Positions 10,308 to 20,065 of a DNA stretch of 64,000 nt are shown piece after piece; positions within the stretch are counted from its first letter, which is position 1; each line of letters begins with the position of its first letter. Location: the NCBI GenBank assembly GCA_014190575.1, contig BJGQ01000005.1, positions 62,001-126,000 on the forward strand. Direction: 5' to 3'. Position numbers and translations under genes: made by a program. The DNA is from Bacteroidota bacterium. Lineage in GTDB: Bacteria > Bacteroidota > Bacteroidia > Chitinophagales > UBA10324. Below the pieces are notes generated by a model. It was not told the DNA's origin. It did not search any database and saw only the letters and a list, made by a program, of their open reading frames with translations.

Positions 10308-10324
10308 CGCGGCTTGCAGCCGCG
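10308..10324. terminator. Hairpin downstream of higA
   Basis: CGCGGCT-TGC-AGCCGCG is a perfect 7-bp GC-rich stem with a 3-base loop, 23 bp after the higA stop. The following TTGTAAAAATTATT lacks a strong U-tract, so it may be a weak terminator or an mRNA-stabilising hairpin. It would partly insulate selD from higBA transcription. Confidence 0.45.
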
Positions 10325-10409
10325 TTGTAAAAATTATTCAGATTGAAAATCCAGGACCTCAAAATCGGGACTTGCAGTCGGCTTTTCTCGAACTCCTGAA
10401 ATAATAAAG

Positions 10410-11450
10410 ATGGAAGAAAAAATACGATTAACACAGCACAGTCACGGTGCAGGATGCGGATGCAAAATTGCTCCCGAAGTTTTGCAAAACATTCTGGCAA
10501 ACAGCGGGAAAAACGAAAAAGTATTTCGCGAATTATTAGTCGGCTTCGATTCAGCAGATGATGCAGCGGTGTGGGATTTGGGAAACGAAAATGTGTTAAT
10601 CACCACCACCGATTTTTTTCTGCCGATTGTGGACGATGCATTCACCTTCGGAAGAATTGCTGCAGCAAATGCACTGAGCGATGTCTATGCAATGGGCGGT
10701 AAACCGATTTTTGCTCTAGCACTTCTTGGTTTTCCAGTTGAGAAATTACCCATTGAATTAGCAAGTGAAATTTTAAAAGGCGCACGAAGTGTAACAGACG
10801 AAGCAGGAATTCCGATAGCTGGCGGACACACCATTGATAATGTGGAGCCGCTGTTTGGTTTGGTAGTGAACGGAACTGCTTCGAAAAAAAACATTCGTCA
10901 AAATAATTCAGCACAAGAAGGAGATTTTTTATTCCTCACAAAATCAATCGGCACCGGAATTTTAACAACCGCACTGAAGCGCGGATTGATAACTGAAGAA
11001 GCCATTCAACCCGCAGTGGAAAGTATGTGCAAGTTGAATTCAGCCGGAGAAATTTTCGGAACCATGAATTCTGTTCATGCAATGACTGATGTAACAGGTT
11101 TCGGATTGATTGGTCACTTGCTTGAAATGTGCAGCGAAAGAATTTCAGCAGAAATATATTACGATAAGATTCAACTGATTGAAGGTGCAAAGGAATTAGC
11201 GCAAAAATTTGTTGCACCCGATAACACTTACCGAAACTGGAAAAGTTATGATGGAAAAGTAATCGGCATCACAGGCGAATCGCTCATCACACTCTGCGAC
11301 CCGCAAACAAGTGGTGGGCTGATGGTTGCTGTTGCAGAAGAAAACAAAACAGAATTTTCAGAATGGCTCAAAAAAAATGGGTTCGAAAAATATTCCGAAC
11401 CCATTGGAAGAATTTTAAAAAGAAATGAAAATGTAATTCTTATAAAATAA
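10410..11450 (+). CDS. selD: Selenide, water dikinase (selenophosphate synthase)
   Basis: A 346-residue enzyme making selenophosphate from selenide and ATP. The N-terminal GAGCGCK motif supplies the catalytic Cys16 and Lys19, equivalent to Cys17 and Lys20 of E. coli; it is the cysteine form, not selenocysteine. TTTDFFLPIVDDAFTFGRIA and the later GGHTIDN and DPQTSGGLM blocks complete the PurM-like fold. With mnmH upstream and no selA, selB or tRNA-Sec in view, the product is most likely used for tRNA selenouridine. A 10-bp palindrome (11376-11405) lies inside the 3' coding end. Confidence 0.95.
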   Translation: MEEKIRLTQHSHGAGCGCKIAPEVLQNILANSGKNEKVFRELLVGFDSADDAAVWDLGNENVLITTTDFFLPIVDDAFTFGRIAAANALSDVYAMGGKPIFALALLGFPVEKLPIELASEILKGARSVTDEAGIPIAGGHTIDNVEPLFGLVVNGTASKKNIRQNNSAQEGDFLFLTKSIGTGILTTALKRGLITEEAIQPAVESMCKLNSAGEIFGTMNSVHAMTDVTGFGLIGHLLEMCSERISAEIYYDKIQLIEGAKELAQKFVAPDNTYRNWKSYDGKVIGITGESLITLCDPQTSGGLMVAVAEENKTEFSEWLKKNGFEKYSEPIGRILKRNENVILIK

Positions 11451-11451
11451 T

Positions 11452-12372
11452 TCAGGGTTTATTTAACCAGTTCGGTAGAAATTTATATCCCGCTTTCAAT
11501 AAAACTTCTTTAAGTTGCAGGTTTGATTGGGCATACAATGACTCAACATGTTTTCTATCCTGTTCTGATAGACTTCTTTTATCACTTGATGCATTTAATT
11601 TTCGATAAAAAGTGCGCAACATCCTTTTAAAAAAAATATTTTTTCTCCAGAACCATTCTATGTTCATATAAAATTTATATAAAATTCCATGGAGTTTTCT
11701 GTTCTTGTATTTAAGTGTTTTGTTTTCAACAATAAAATCTTCTGGCTTATAAAATGAAAAATCAATTTCCAGCCAATCACATACATCTTTCATAAACGAT
11801 ACAGAATCGTTTTTCAGTTCTTCATAAAAAATAATTTTCAAATCATCCCCGAAAGCATCAATCCAGTATGGCAGATATTTTACATACAATCCTTCATCAA
11901 AACCACGGATGTACAATTCATTTTCTTTTGTTCGTTCCGGATTTTGAAGTTTAGAATAGTCGAAAGATTTTAAAATAAATTCATTGAACGATTCATTCAC
12001 GGGCAAAAATCCATTAGAATGCTCACTCTCAAAAAATGAATTTAATCGGTCAACCGGGTCGCGAAGAATAATAATCAGTTTAAGATTTTTTAATTCTTTT
12101 TTTAAAACAGAGCCAATCTTTTCAACTCCATACATATAGCTCGGACTTGCTTCTAACCGATACTTTTTATCTGAAGCACATTGACTGAAATATGAAGCAT
12201 ATTCATCTAATGGAGGAATAGACTTTCCATATCTCAATGGCATAAAAAATCCTATTTCTTTTCGTAATGAAGCACATATTTCCGGATGCTGAGACAGGTA
12301 GGTATAAACCGAAGTTGTTCCAGCTTTATGTACTCCACCAATAATAAGGTTAGGAAGTTTTAAATCTGACAT
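11452..12372 (-). CDS. Sulfotransferase domain protein
   Basis: A 306-residue cytoplasmic enzyme of the PAPS-dependent sulfotransferase family. The 5'-phosphosulfate loop is GGVHKAGTTSVYTYLSQHP near the N-terminus and the 3'-phosphate motif is IIILRDPVDRLNSFF (about residues 105-120). These are the two PAPS-binding elements. The acceptor, probably a carbohydrate of a surface polysaccharide or a lipid, cannot be read from sequence. The gene converges on selD with one base between the stop codons, and no capsule cluster surrounds it. Confidence 0.85.
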   Translation of the reverse strand: MSDLKLPNLIIGGVHKAGTTSVYTYLSQHPEICASLRKEIGFFMPLRYGKSIPPLDEYASYFSQCASDKKYRLEASPSYMYGVEKIGSVLKKELKNLKLIIILRDPVDRLNSFFESEHSNGFLPVNESFNEFILKSFDYSKLQNPERTKENELYIRGFDEGLYVKYLPYWIDAFGDDLKIIFYEELKNDSVSFMKDVCDWLEIDFSFYKPEDFIVENKTLKYKNRKLHGILYKFYMNIEWFWRKNIFFKRMLRTFYRKLNASSDKRSLSEQDRKHVESLYAQSNLQLKEVLLKAGYKFLPNWLNKP

Positions 12373-12427
12373 TTAACAAAACAATTATTCCCAAAAAACG
12401 AAATCAAACAAAATATTGATTTCAATA

Positions 12428-13387
12428 TCAGAGGTAATACAAATTACTAGCAATTGAATTAAGAGTTTTCTCAACTGCGGTAACTGTTTTTTGTGATGAA
12501 GACCCAACGGTGTAAAGTTCTTTCGCATAATATATTTTGAAGTGGGGTGTTGAGGCAATAACAATAATATAAACATCAGTACCGCTCGTTAAACATGGTT
12601 GAGTTAATGAAAACATGTTTGTTGCTTTATCATAATTCCAAAGGCGAATTGCGCTTTTGCCATTAACAGGTACAACATAAACAGCTGTGTTGCCTGAAGT
12701 TAAATTATGCACTCCCCATACTCTAACATTTATTCCAACTGGGTTAGAATTAGACACCGATCTTGCACAAGAAATCCAACCTAATTGGGTTGGATTTAAT
12801 TTGTAATAAAATTTCGCTGCTGCATTATCAAAATAATAAGTTACAGAGTCTGATGATGATTCTTTCCAACTAAACAATGAAGTGTTTGCAGGTGACGGAT
12901 CAGAAACATTATCTTCTGCATAATACAATTTATTTTGATTTGCATTTGTTCCCCCTGGCATTGCAATATCAATATTTTTACCTGAAGCAATTTTTAATTT
13001 ATGCCCTTGAATATCTACAGCATTTGTATAAATTGATCCTTCTGAGTTTAATGGAAGACCATCACTGTCAATTGTTGGAATGCTATTTAATGCCATGAAT
13101 CCACGAACATAATCTTCTCTTATACTAAATATAACCTTGCCTGAAAAAGCTGATCCATCTTCGTTCGTAAATGTATTTGGAGCAATGGTAAGGAGTCCCT
13201 TTTTTAATAAAGTATCATTGGATATACCTGTAGTATTTTCAAATGAAATTTGCTGAAACGAAATCGCATCGTTTCTACTGAAATAGTTAATACCCTTCAT
13301 TTGACCAAAATCTTCCTGATCATTTTTACAAGAAAAAAGAAGAATGCTGGAGATAACTACTAAAGAAAAAATGTTAAAAATTTTCAT
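12428..13387 (-). CDS. Putative lipoprotein of unknown function
   Basis: I start at ATG 13387 rather than the TTG at 13411, because this gives a standard lipoprotein signal (MKIFNIFSLVVISSILLFSC). The 319-residue product then has a Gly/Asn/Ser-rich, probably all-beta region including an AFSGKVIFSIREDYVRGF stretch and, near residue 215, two half-repeats around VRVWGVHNLTSGN. I recognise no named family; secreted beta-sandwich proteins of this kind are common in Bacteroidota. It is a single gene, convergent with nothing and divergent from the DUF3109 gene. Confidence 0.7.
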   Translation of the reverse strand: MKIFNIFSLVVISSILLFSCKNDQEDFGQMKGINYFSRNDAISFQQISFENTTGISNDTLLKKGLLTIAPNTFTNEDGSAFSGKVIFSIREDYVRGFMALNSIPTIDSDGLPLNSEGSIYTNAVDIQGHKLKIASGKNIDIAMPGGTNANQNKLYYAEDNVSDPSPANTSLFSWKESSSDSVTYYFDNAAAKFYYKLNPTQLGWISCARSVSNSNPVGINVRVWGVHNLTSGNTAVYVVPVNGKSAIRLWNYDKATNMFSLTQPCLTSGTDVYIIVIASTPHFKIYYAKELYTVGSSSQKTVTAVEKTLNSIASNLYYL

Positions 13388-13490
13388 CGTTAAAAAATTA
13401 TTCGCTGGCAAATTAAGAAAACTCTTTGTTATGAATCAAACATCCTTTAAATTGATTTAATCTTTATAAATTTTCCATCTTTGCCACACT

Positions 13491-14078
13491 ATGATAGTTA
13501 TAGAAAAAACCATTGTTTCAGAAGACTTACTTGATAAGCAATTTGTTTGCAATCTGGAAAAATGTAAAGGTGGCTGTTGTGTTGAAGGGGAATCCGGCGC
13601 GCCATTGGAGCAAGAAGAAATTGAAATAATTGAAAAGGTTTTTGATAAAGTTAAACCCTTTATGGTTGCTGATGGTATCAAAACCGTAGAAGAGTTTGGA
13701 AAATGGGTAATAGACTCAGATGGTGATTTTGTAACTCCTCTTGTTGGAGGAAGAGGAAGATGCGCTTATGTTTTTTTTGATAACAGGATTGCAAAATGCG
13801 CATTTGAAAAAGCGCATAAAGAAGGCAAGATTGATTTCCAAAAACCTGTTTCTTGTCATTTATATCCTGTTCGAATAACAACGCACAAAGATTATGATGC
13901 AGTGAATTATAGCAAGTGGGAAATATGTTCTCCTGCATGTATAAATGGAAAAAAGTTGGGTGTGCCTGTTTATCAATTTGTAAAAACTGCTTTGATGAGA
14001 AAATACGGAAAGGATTGGTATGACCAATTAGAAGGAGCTGCAATATTTAAAGAAGAATCAAAGATTGAAAAAAAATAA
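13491..14078 (+). CDS. DUF3109 family protein
   Basis: A 195-residue cytoplasmic protein of family DUF3109, related to YkgJ-type cysteine-cluster proteins. Conserved cysteines appear as CNLEKCKGGCC near residue 22, CAYVF and KCAF about residues 92-105, SCHLYPVRI near 124, and CSPAC near 147, suggesting a metal or iron-sulfur site. The function is unknown. It stands alone between a divergent lipoprotein gene and a polyprenyl synthetase gene. Confidence 0.8.
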   Translation: MIVIEKTIVSEDLLDKQFVCNLEKCKGGCCVEGESGAPLEQEEIEIIEKVFDKVKPFMVADGIKTVEEFGKWVIDSDGDFVTPLVGGRGRCAYVFFDNRIAKCAFEKAHKEGKIDFQKPVSCHLYPVRITTHKDYDAVNYSKWEICSPACINGKKLGVPVYQFVKTALMRKYGKDWYDQLEGAAIFKEESKIEKK

Positions 14079-14227
14079 TTGCACGATTAAAACAAAAATT
14101 AATCTGTCAATAAATGCAGCAATTGGTTAGGCTTTAAAATCGCATTTAATTACACGAATTGCAAAATCAAAACAATTATTTGAAGTTAGGTTTCAAAATA
14201 GTCAACTGCTAATTTCGCACATCTTTT

Positions 14228-15202
14228 ATGAAGCCAACTCTTGAAGAAATACGCAAACCAATTGAAAGCGAGTTAAAATTATTCGAAGAAAAATTTCGTT
14301 CTTCAATGAAAACCAAAACTCCTTTGCTTGATGCGGTAATGAAATATATAGTAAGGCAAAAAGGGAAGCGGGTAAGGCCAATGTTTGTTTTTTTATCTGC
14401 TTCAGTTTGTGGCGAAATTACAGAGGCAACATATCGAGGTGCATCACTAATTGAATTATTACATACAGCGACTTTGGTTCATGATGATGTGGTTGACGAT
14501 TCTGATGAACGAAGAGGATTCTTTTCGATTAATGCAATATGGAAAAATAAAATCGCTGTTTTGGTTGGAGATTATTTACTATCGAAAGGATTGTTGCTTG
14601 CAATTGGCAATAAAGATTTTCGGTTGCTTGAAATTGTTTCGGATGCAGTTCGTGATATGAGTGAAGGTGAATTACTTCAAATTGAAAAGACCCGCAAATT
14701 AAATATTACTGAAGAAATTTATTTTGAAATCATTCGCCAAAAAACTGCATCACTAATTTCATCTGCATGTGCTGTTGGTGCTGCTTCCTCAAATGTATCT
14801 GAAGTATTGATTTCAAAAATGAAATTATTTGGTGAAAAAGTTGGAATTGCTTTTCAAATTAAAGATGACTTGCTTGATTTCGGAATTGAAAATACTGGCA
14901 AACCACAAGGAATAGATTTGAAAGAAAAAAAAATAACTCTTCCTCTTATTTATTCTTTAAATAATTGTTCTTTAGTAGATAAAAAACGCATCATAAACAT
15001 TATTCGCAATCAAAACGATGACCCAATAAAAGTTGACGAAGTAATTTCTTTTATTCATCAAAATGGAGGAATGAAGTATGCAATTGAGCGAATGAATGTT
15101 TTTCGTGATGAAGCTATTTCGCTACTTGATGAATTCACTGAAAAAAAATCCTTACGGTCGTTAAAAGATCTAGTTTATTTTACCACTGAACGAACTAAAT
15201 AA
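14228..15202 (+). CDS. Polyprenyl (all-trans) diphosphate synthase
   Basis: A 324-residue isoprenyl diphosphate synthase that elongates allylic diphosphates with isopentenyl diphosphate. The first aspartate-rich motif is seen in LVHDDVVDDSDERRG (about residues 83-97) and the second in FQIKDDLLDFG (about 214-224). Its size and GKRVRPMFV block fit octaprenyl/heptaprenyl-type synthases that make the side chain of menaquinone; product length cannot be fixed from sequence alone. A long AT-rich leader precedes it. Confidence 0.9.
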   Translation: MKPTLEEIRKPIESELKLFEEKFRSSMKTKTPLLDAVMKYIVRQKGKRVRPMFVFLSASVCGEITEATYRGASLIELLHTATLVHDDVVDDSDERRGFFSINAIWKNKIAVLVGDYLLSKGLLLAIGNKDFRLLEIVSDAVRDMSEGELLQIEKTRKLNITEEIYFEIIRQKTASLISSACAVGAASSNVSEVLISKMKLFGEKVGIAFQIKDDLLDFGIENTGKPQGIDLKEKKITLPLIYSLNNCSLVDKKRIINIIRNQNDDPIKVDEVISFIHQNGGMKYAIERMNVFRDEAISLLDEFTEKKSLRSLKDLVYFTTERTK

Positions 15203-15261
15203 GACTCCTGGCTTTAAAAATATATATTTTAACATTTCATTTTCTATTAAAATATATCGCA

Positions 15262-15292
15262 TTTGCTATTGTCAAAAGTAATTTTACCTTTG
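15262..15292 (+). promoter_or_regulatory. Bacteroidota-type promoter of the OmpA-family gene
   Basis: TTTG (15262-15265), a 19-bp spacer and TACCTTTG (15285-15292) exactly fit the TTTG-N19-TAnnTTTG consensus of the Bacteroidota primary sigma factor. The box ends 50 bp before the ATG at 15343, leaving a leader of about 45 nt. Confidence 0.75.
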
Positions 15293-15342
15293 AAACCAAA
15301 GCTAATCCAATCAATTTAGCAATTTCATTTCAATCATTCATC

Positions 15343-17097
15343 ATGAAAAAAATTTACCTATTATCATTCTTTTTAGGGTTAGGTTTTCTTAGTCTTAATT
15401 TGAAGGCGCAAAATCCTTATGATACTGCAGCCTATAAGCCTATTTTACCCCTATACCGCGATGTTCTCGGAGATACAACTGTTATATCGAAAAAGAACAT
15501 GCCACAGGAAAAACAATTTGAGAAAGGTCAATATATTTTTCCTGCAAAACCAAAAAATAAATGGGAAATAGCTTTGAATGGCGGAGGATTATTTGTTAGT
15601 GGTGATGTTTCAACCAAAGGTGGTTGGGGCTTAGGGCTTGATGTTCGCAAATCTCTTGGGTATGCAGTAAGCTTAAAAGGTCAGGTTTTACATGGTACAA
15701 CTTATGGACTTAACTGGCAAGGAAGTACAGGTCTTGCAAATAATCCAATGTTAACAAGAGCTCATCCTGCAACAGATTATTATAGTAACGGTGGAATATT
15801 TTATTACAACTATAAAACAGACATTGATGAAATAAATATGCAGGCAATTCTTACACTCAACAACATCGGTTATCATAAAGTTGGTCGTGAAAGAAAAGTT
15901 AATCTTTATGGCGGAATTGGAGGTGGTGCTATGATTTACAGAACCAATATGGATGCACTTGACGCAAATAATAATCGTTATGATTTTGTTTCGATTTTTA
16001 CAAATGGTTCTTTTACTGATAGAAAAACTACTACAGCTGCCCTTAAAAAAATTATGGATGGAACCTATGAAACCGCTGCTGAAGGTCAACCCGATCAACC
16101 AAAATTTTTTGAACGAGTAACCAAACCTGTAGTTACTGGAAGTATTGGATTAGGATTTCATTTGAGTCGTAAATTTCAATTGTCTCTATCTGAAAAAATT
16201 TCAATTGTAAATGATGATTTGCTGGATGGTCAGCGTTGGCAAGAACACCCAGGACTTGATCCAGTATTAACAGGAAATTTTGATACTTATCATTATATCA
16301 GTGCCTCATTAGGGTATTTCATTGGAGGGAAAAGTCGTGTTGAACCATTGTATTGGCAAAATCCTAATGATTATACTTACGATGCAATACAAACACTTAT
16401 TAAAAAGAATGTTGATGATTTAGTTGATACTGATGATGATGGTGTTGTAAATAAATTGGACAAAGAACCAAACTCAGAAGCAGGTGCTATTGTTGATACA
16501 CATGGTGTAACTCAAGATTCCGATAAAGATGGAATACCCGATGTAAAAGACAAGGATCCATTTTCACCAATAGGTGCAAAAGTTGATGGAGATGGAATTC
16601 CAACCGATGCCGATAAAGATGGTGTCCCCGATTATTATGATAAAGAAGCAAATACTAACCCAACCGGTTTAGTTGATGCTAATGGAAAAACAATTTTAGG
16701 TGGAGGTGGAGGTGGAGGTGGATTTTGGTGGTTACCAATGATTTTTTATGATCTTGATAAAGATTATATCAAACCTGAAATGTTTGAAAGAATGAAATAT
16801 GTTGCTACTGTAATGAAAATGTATCCGGAATTAAAAATTGTTGCAACAGGTCATACTGATATTCGTGCGTCAAATAATTATAATGACAATCTTTCTTTAC
16901 GCAGAGTAAATAATGCGAAAAAATACCTTGCGGATGTTTATGGAATTGATGCTTCCCGAATTATTACTGGTCAGAAAGGAGAAACAGATAACCTGATTAA
17001 AAACCTTCCTGATGGATACAACGAAAAATTCGAAGGTCAACAATATTATAATCGTCGTGTAGAATTTAAAGTTTACGACCCTAAAACAGATAAATAA
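15343..17097 (+). CDS. OmpA-family outer membrane protein with calcium-binding TSP3-like repeats
   Basis: A 584-residue protein with a signal peptide ending LNLKAQ, an N-terminal beta-barrel-like region (about 60-340), then acidic thrombospondin type 3-like repeats (DTDDDGVVNKLDKEPNS, DSDKDGIPDVKDKDPF, DADKDGVPDYYDKEA; about 364-445), a run of eight glycines, and a C-terminal OmpA peptidoglycan-binding domain with GHTDIRASNNYN and LSLRRVNNAKKYL. Such proteins anchor the outer membrane to the cell wall. The gene has its own consensus promoter and terminator and is monocistronic. The repeats should bind calcium in the mature protein. Confidence 0.9.
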   Translation: MKKIYLLSFFLGLGFLSLNLKAQNPYDTAAYKPILPLYRDVLGDTTVISKKNMPQEKQFEKGQYIFPAKPKNKWEIALNGGGLFVSGDVSTKGGWGLGLDVRKSLGYAVSLKGQVLHGTTYGLNWQGSTGLANNPMLTRAHPATDYYSNGGIFYYNYKTDIDEINMQAILTLNNIGYHKVGRERKVNLYGGIGGGAMIYRTNMDALDANNNRYDFVSIFTNGSFTDRKTTTAALKKIMDGTYETAAEGQPDQPKFFERVTKPVVTGSIGLGFHLSRKFQLSLSEKISIVNDDLLDGQRWQEHPGLDPVLTGNFDTYHYISASLGYFIGGKSRVEPLYWQNPNDYTYDAIQTLIKKNVDDLVDTDDDGVVNKLDKEPNSEAGAIVDTHGVTQDSDKDGIPDVKDKDPFSPIGAKVDGDGIPTDADKDGVPDYYDKEANTNPTGLVDANGKTILGGGGGGGGFWWLPMIFYDLDKDYIKPEMFERMKYVATVMKMYPELKIVATGHTDIRASNNYNDNLSLRRVNNAKKYLADVYGIDASRIITGQKGETDNLIKNLPDGYNEKFEGQQYYNRRVEFKVYDPKTDK

Positions 17098-17116
17098 CTT
17101 TTTCTTTAAAATATTT

Positions 17117-17146
17117 AAAAGGCTCGCAATTATGTGAGCCTTTTTT
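17117..17146 (+). terminator. Rho-independent terminator of the OmpA-family gene
   Basis: AAAAGGCTC (17117-17125) pairs with GAGCCTTTT (17136-17144) and is followed by a T-tract, 19 bp after the stop codon. The stretch 17150-17380 behind it is AT-rich and shows no further feature to me. Confidence 0.85.
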
Positions 17147-17380
17147 GTTTCTGATTCGATAATTTAATTAATAAAGCAGCTTTAAATATTGTTAAATAAC
17201 ACTATCCAAATAGTTGAATAAAATATACGAATCATGAAAAGATTCTTTCTTGAATTAATAACAATTTTGCGCTTTGATTCTAAATGACAATTGCTTGAAA
17301 TTATATTTATTAAAATGATTCTCTACTCCCCTATTTTAAGTGTTCGATGAGTCACTTGAAATTGCTTTAACAGTCAAAAT

Positions 17381-17893
17381 TTACTTCCTTTTCATCAATG
17401 GAACATTTGAACAGGCCTCACCATACATGAGGCTTTTAACCACGGGCAGCAATATCCTTGATATTTCAACATAAACTGAAACATCCACTTCCTTATCACT
17501 GCAACCCTTCACCAATAATTTTTTATCGCGATAATCTTCTGCATTAATCTTTTTTAATGATTGAAAAAATAAATCTTCTATCAAATCCCTTTCAGTTCCA
17601 AAACGATAATAAGCAGCAATTGAATTCAAGTTTACTGCAACTAATATAAAAGCCCATATTGGTACTATAGCATCCGCAGAACAAGTGATGGCAACTGATT
17701 TATTCAGGTACTGATTCCAGTTTATACCTTTTAATGATTCACGAAATTCCTTTTCTTTTAATACTAATCCTTTATAAAGAAAATCTTTTAAATCAAATAT
17801 TGCTATTTCACTTTTAGGGTAAAAGTCTTCGAGATTAAAAGTAATAAGGTCGCTTGAGGCGACCTTATTTATGATAGGTTTTTCGTTTTCCAT
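17381..17893 (-). CDS. DUF2480 family protein
   Basis: A 170-residue cytoplasmic protein matching DUF2480, a family confined largely to Bacteroidota. Recognisable blocks are LITFNLEDFYPK near the N-terminus, VAITCSADAIVPIWAF (about 72-87), VKGCSDKEV and the C-terminal LMYGEACSNVPL. Conserved cysteines at about 76, 127 and 162 may matter for function, which is unknown. It lies 48 bp after the start of the foldase gene on the same strand, so the two probably share a transcript with the foldase downstream in transcription of neither clear order beyond this adjacency. Confidence 0.82.
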   Translation of the reverse strand: MENEKPIINKVASSDLITFNLEDFYPKSEIAIFDLKDFLYKGLVLKEKEFRESLKGINWNQYLNKSVAITCSADAIVPIWAFILVAVNLNSIAAYYRFGTERDLIEDLFFQSLKKINAEDYRDKKLLVKGCSDKEVDVSVYVEISRILLPVVKSLMYGEACSNVPLMKRK

Positions 17894-17941
17894 TTTTACC
17901 GCTGTATAACATTAACACAGCATAAAATTTTCAGTTCATTA

Positions 17942-20065
17942 TCAGAAGAACATATAACGATCGTCAATTATTGTAATTGTTTTCTTTAAAGCTTCAGAAA
18001 AACCATACTCAAATCGTGGAGCAACTGCCTGAGTAATTTGTTGTTTATATTGATTATAATCAGCAATCGGTTGTGGTTTTGTAGATGCTGTAAGTTTTAA
18101 AACAAAGACTGCATTTCGTCCAATAATAGGTTTTGAAATAACTCCTTCTTTTAAAGAAGAAAGTGCGCCGTTAATTTTTGGTTCAAAACCAATGTTATTA
18201 AAATATCCATCCGCAAAAGCCATATTATCTCCATTGCCTACTTCTTTGCTAAATTTTTGTGCCAATGACTCCAATGTTGCATTTAATGCAACCGAAGCGT
18301 TAACCTGGCCAGCTAATGCAGCACCTTTTAATTCATTTCGAACAAGCGGTTCAATTTGTGTTCGTAAAACTTCAACTGTTCCTGTTCCCTCAGGAGAAAT
18401 TGAAACTAAATGAGCTACAGCATAATTATCACCAAGGGTAAACACAGATGATATTGCATCTTTTTCAGCCCCGTAGGACCACTTCACTACCTCGCGTGCA
18501 CTGTTTAAACCCGGAATCTGAAAATCATTTTTCTTAGTTTGTTCATTTATTTGTTTATTCAGATTCGGTTCCTGCATTGCTTTTGAAAATAGCTCAGGTG
18601 TTGAATGATCATTTAAAAATTTTGTTGCTATATCATATACAGAATTGGTAGTCGCGCTGCTGTAATCAACATGTCTTGTTACCGTTGCTATTTGAACCTG
18701 TGGTGTTGAGGCAGGTGCTTCTGTGATACGGATAATGTGATAACCAAATTCTGTTTTAACCATCGATACTTCACCAACTTTTCCTGTTTCAAATAAATAG
18801 TCATTGAATTTTTTTACGGTCATACCATACTTTATGTATCCCAAGTCACCACCTTTTGCACCTGAACCTTTATCATCACTATATTTTGAAGCCAATGTTT
18901 CGAAAGCCGCACCACTTTTAATTGCATTAAAAACACTATCAGCTTTAGCTTTTACTTTAATACTGTCTGTACCATTTTGAGTAGAGAAAAGTATATGACT
19001 TGCCTTTACTGAATCAGGCATCATCTTACGATCAATAAGCACCGCAGTTTTAAAAGAACCATCTTCAAAATAAACAGGCAACACACTTCCAACTGCTATT
19101 TTAGAAAGAGTATCCTTTAAAACTTTACTGTCTAATTTTGAAGGACTGTAATACATTTTATCATAAGCACGGTCAGAATATCTGCGGAAGTAATCGGTAT
19201 CGTTTGGAGAAGCGGCAAAGTGTTGGTATGAATCATTTACATATTTAAATGCTTTTGCTGTATCTGAAGCAGATGGTTGAACACTAAAAATCACATATTC
19301 AATCTTTCGGGTTTCATCCTGCTTGTATTGTTCCTTGTGTTTATTTATATATTCCTGTATATTGCCATCAGTCACTTTAATAGTTGAATCAGCTATATCG
19401 GAAAGAGGGATTTTTAAATATTGAAGTGAATATTTGGTTTCTTTATCGTTGTACTCCATTTCTGCTTGCCATTTCGGAACATAAACCGCATTTTTTAAAA
19501 GTGCTTTGTACTTCCCTGTAATCACATCGTTTAATACATATTTTTGAAAACTTGCCCAACGAGTTTGTTTCTCAGCCACATCTTCGCCTTGCACACTTTT
19601 GTCAAGATTATCCAAATAATTTTTAACAGCCATCGGATCAAACTGACCGGTGTTTGGATTGGTAAAAGATTTTTTTAATTCCGGATAAGGATCTGCACCA
19701 AAAAACAAATCCTGCATTTGATCCTTCGGAAGTGTAATTCCTAATGCATCAAATTCCCGTTGATTCAGATATTCATTAATCATCTGATTCCAGGTTTGAT
19801 CGCGAAGAGTGAAGATGGTGTTATCATCCAAATTTTTACTGTTGCTGTTAATTTTATAAGCTTCAACTGAGGTATCCACCTTTGCCTGAAATTCTCTGAT
19901 ATTTATTTTTTTGCCATCAATAGAACCAACACTGTCACCCTTTCCACCCAATAATCCGGTATTTGAATTCAATGCTGTTTGCAATACAAAAAGACCGAGA
20001 CTCAGTCCAATAATAATTACAATTGCAGGTCCTAATTTGTTTCTTATAATCTGAATCATTGCCAT
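17942..20065 (-). CDS. PpiD/SurA-type peptidyl-prolyl cis-trans isomerase, membrane anchored
   Basis: A 707-residue periplasmic foldase. One N-terminal transmembrane anchor (LGPAIVIIIGLSLGLFVLQ, about 9-27) is followed by a SurA_N-like chaperone region and a parvulin domain at about 345-450 (KASHILFSTQNG, then KGGDLGYIKYGM and GEVSMVKTEFGYHIIRI). The C-terminal half continues as a second divergent chaperone/rotamase-like region (to about 690). The family helps fold outer-membrane and secreted proteins. The gene lies directly upstream of the DUF2480 gene on the same strand (48-bp gap), suggesting co-transcription. Confidence 0.9.
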   Translation of the reverse strand: MAMIQIIRNKLGPAIVIIIGLSLGLFVLQTALNSNTGLLGGKGDSVGSIDGKKINIREFQAKVDTSVEAYKINSNSKNLDDNTIFTLRDQTWNQMINEYLNQREFDALGITLPKDQMQDLFFGADPYPELKKSFTNPNTGQFDPMAVKNYLDNLDKSVQGEDVAEKQTRWASFQKYVLNDVITGKYKALLKNAVYVPKWQAEMEYNDKETKYSLQYLKIPLSDIADSTIKVTDGNIQEYINKHKEQYKQDETRKIEYVIFSVQPSASDTAKAFKYVNDSYQHFAASPNDTDYFRRYSDRAYDKMYYSPSKLDSKVLKDTLSKIAVGSVLPVYFEDGSFKTAVLIDRKMMPDSVKASHILFSTQNGTDSIKVKAKADSVFNAIKSGAAFETLASKYSDDKGSGAKGGDLGYIKYGMTVKKFNDYLFETGKVGEVSMVKTEFGYHIIRITEAPASTPQVQIATVTRHVDYSSATTNSVYDIATKFLNDHSTPELFSKAMQEPNLNKQINEQTKKNDFQIPGLNSAREVVKWSYGAEKDAISSVFTLGDNYAVAHLVSISPEGTGTVEVLRTQIEPLVRNELKGAALAGQVNASVALNATLESLAQKFSKEVGNGDNMAFADGYFNNIGFEPKINGALSSLKEGVISKPIIGRNAVFVLKLTASTKPQPIADYNQYKQQITQAVAPRFEYGFSEALKKTITIIDDRYMFF

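Noticed and set aside
10410-10470. Selenocysteine in SelD
   Set aside because: The active-site codon is TGC in GAGCGCK, not TGA.
17147-17380. Small RNA or tRNA in the OmpA-DUF2480 gap
   Set aside because: AT-rich sequence with no tRNA cloverleaf, promoter pair or second terminator that I can support.
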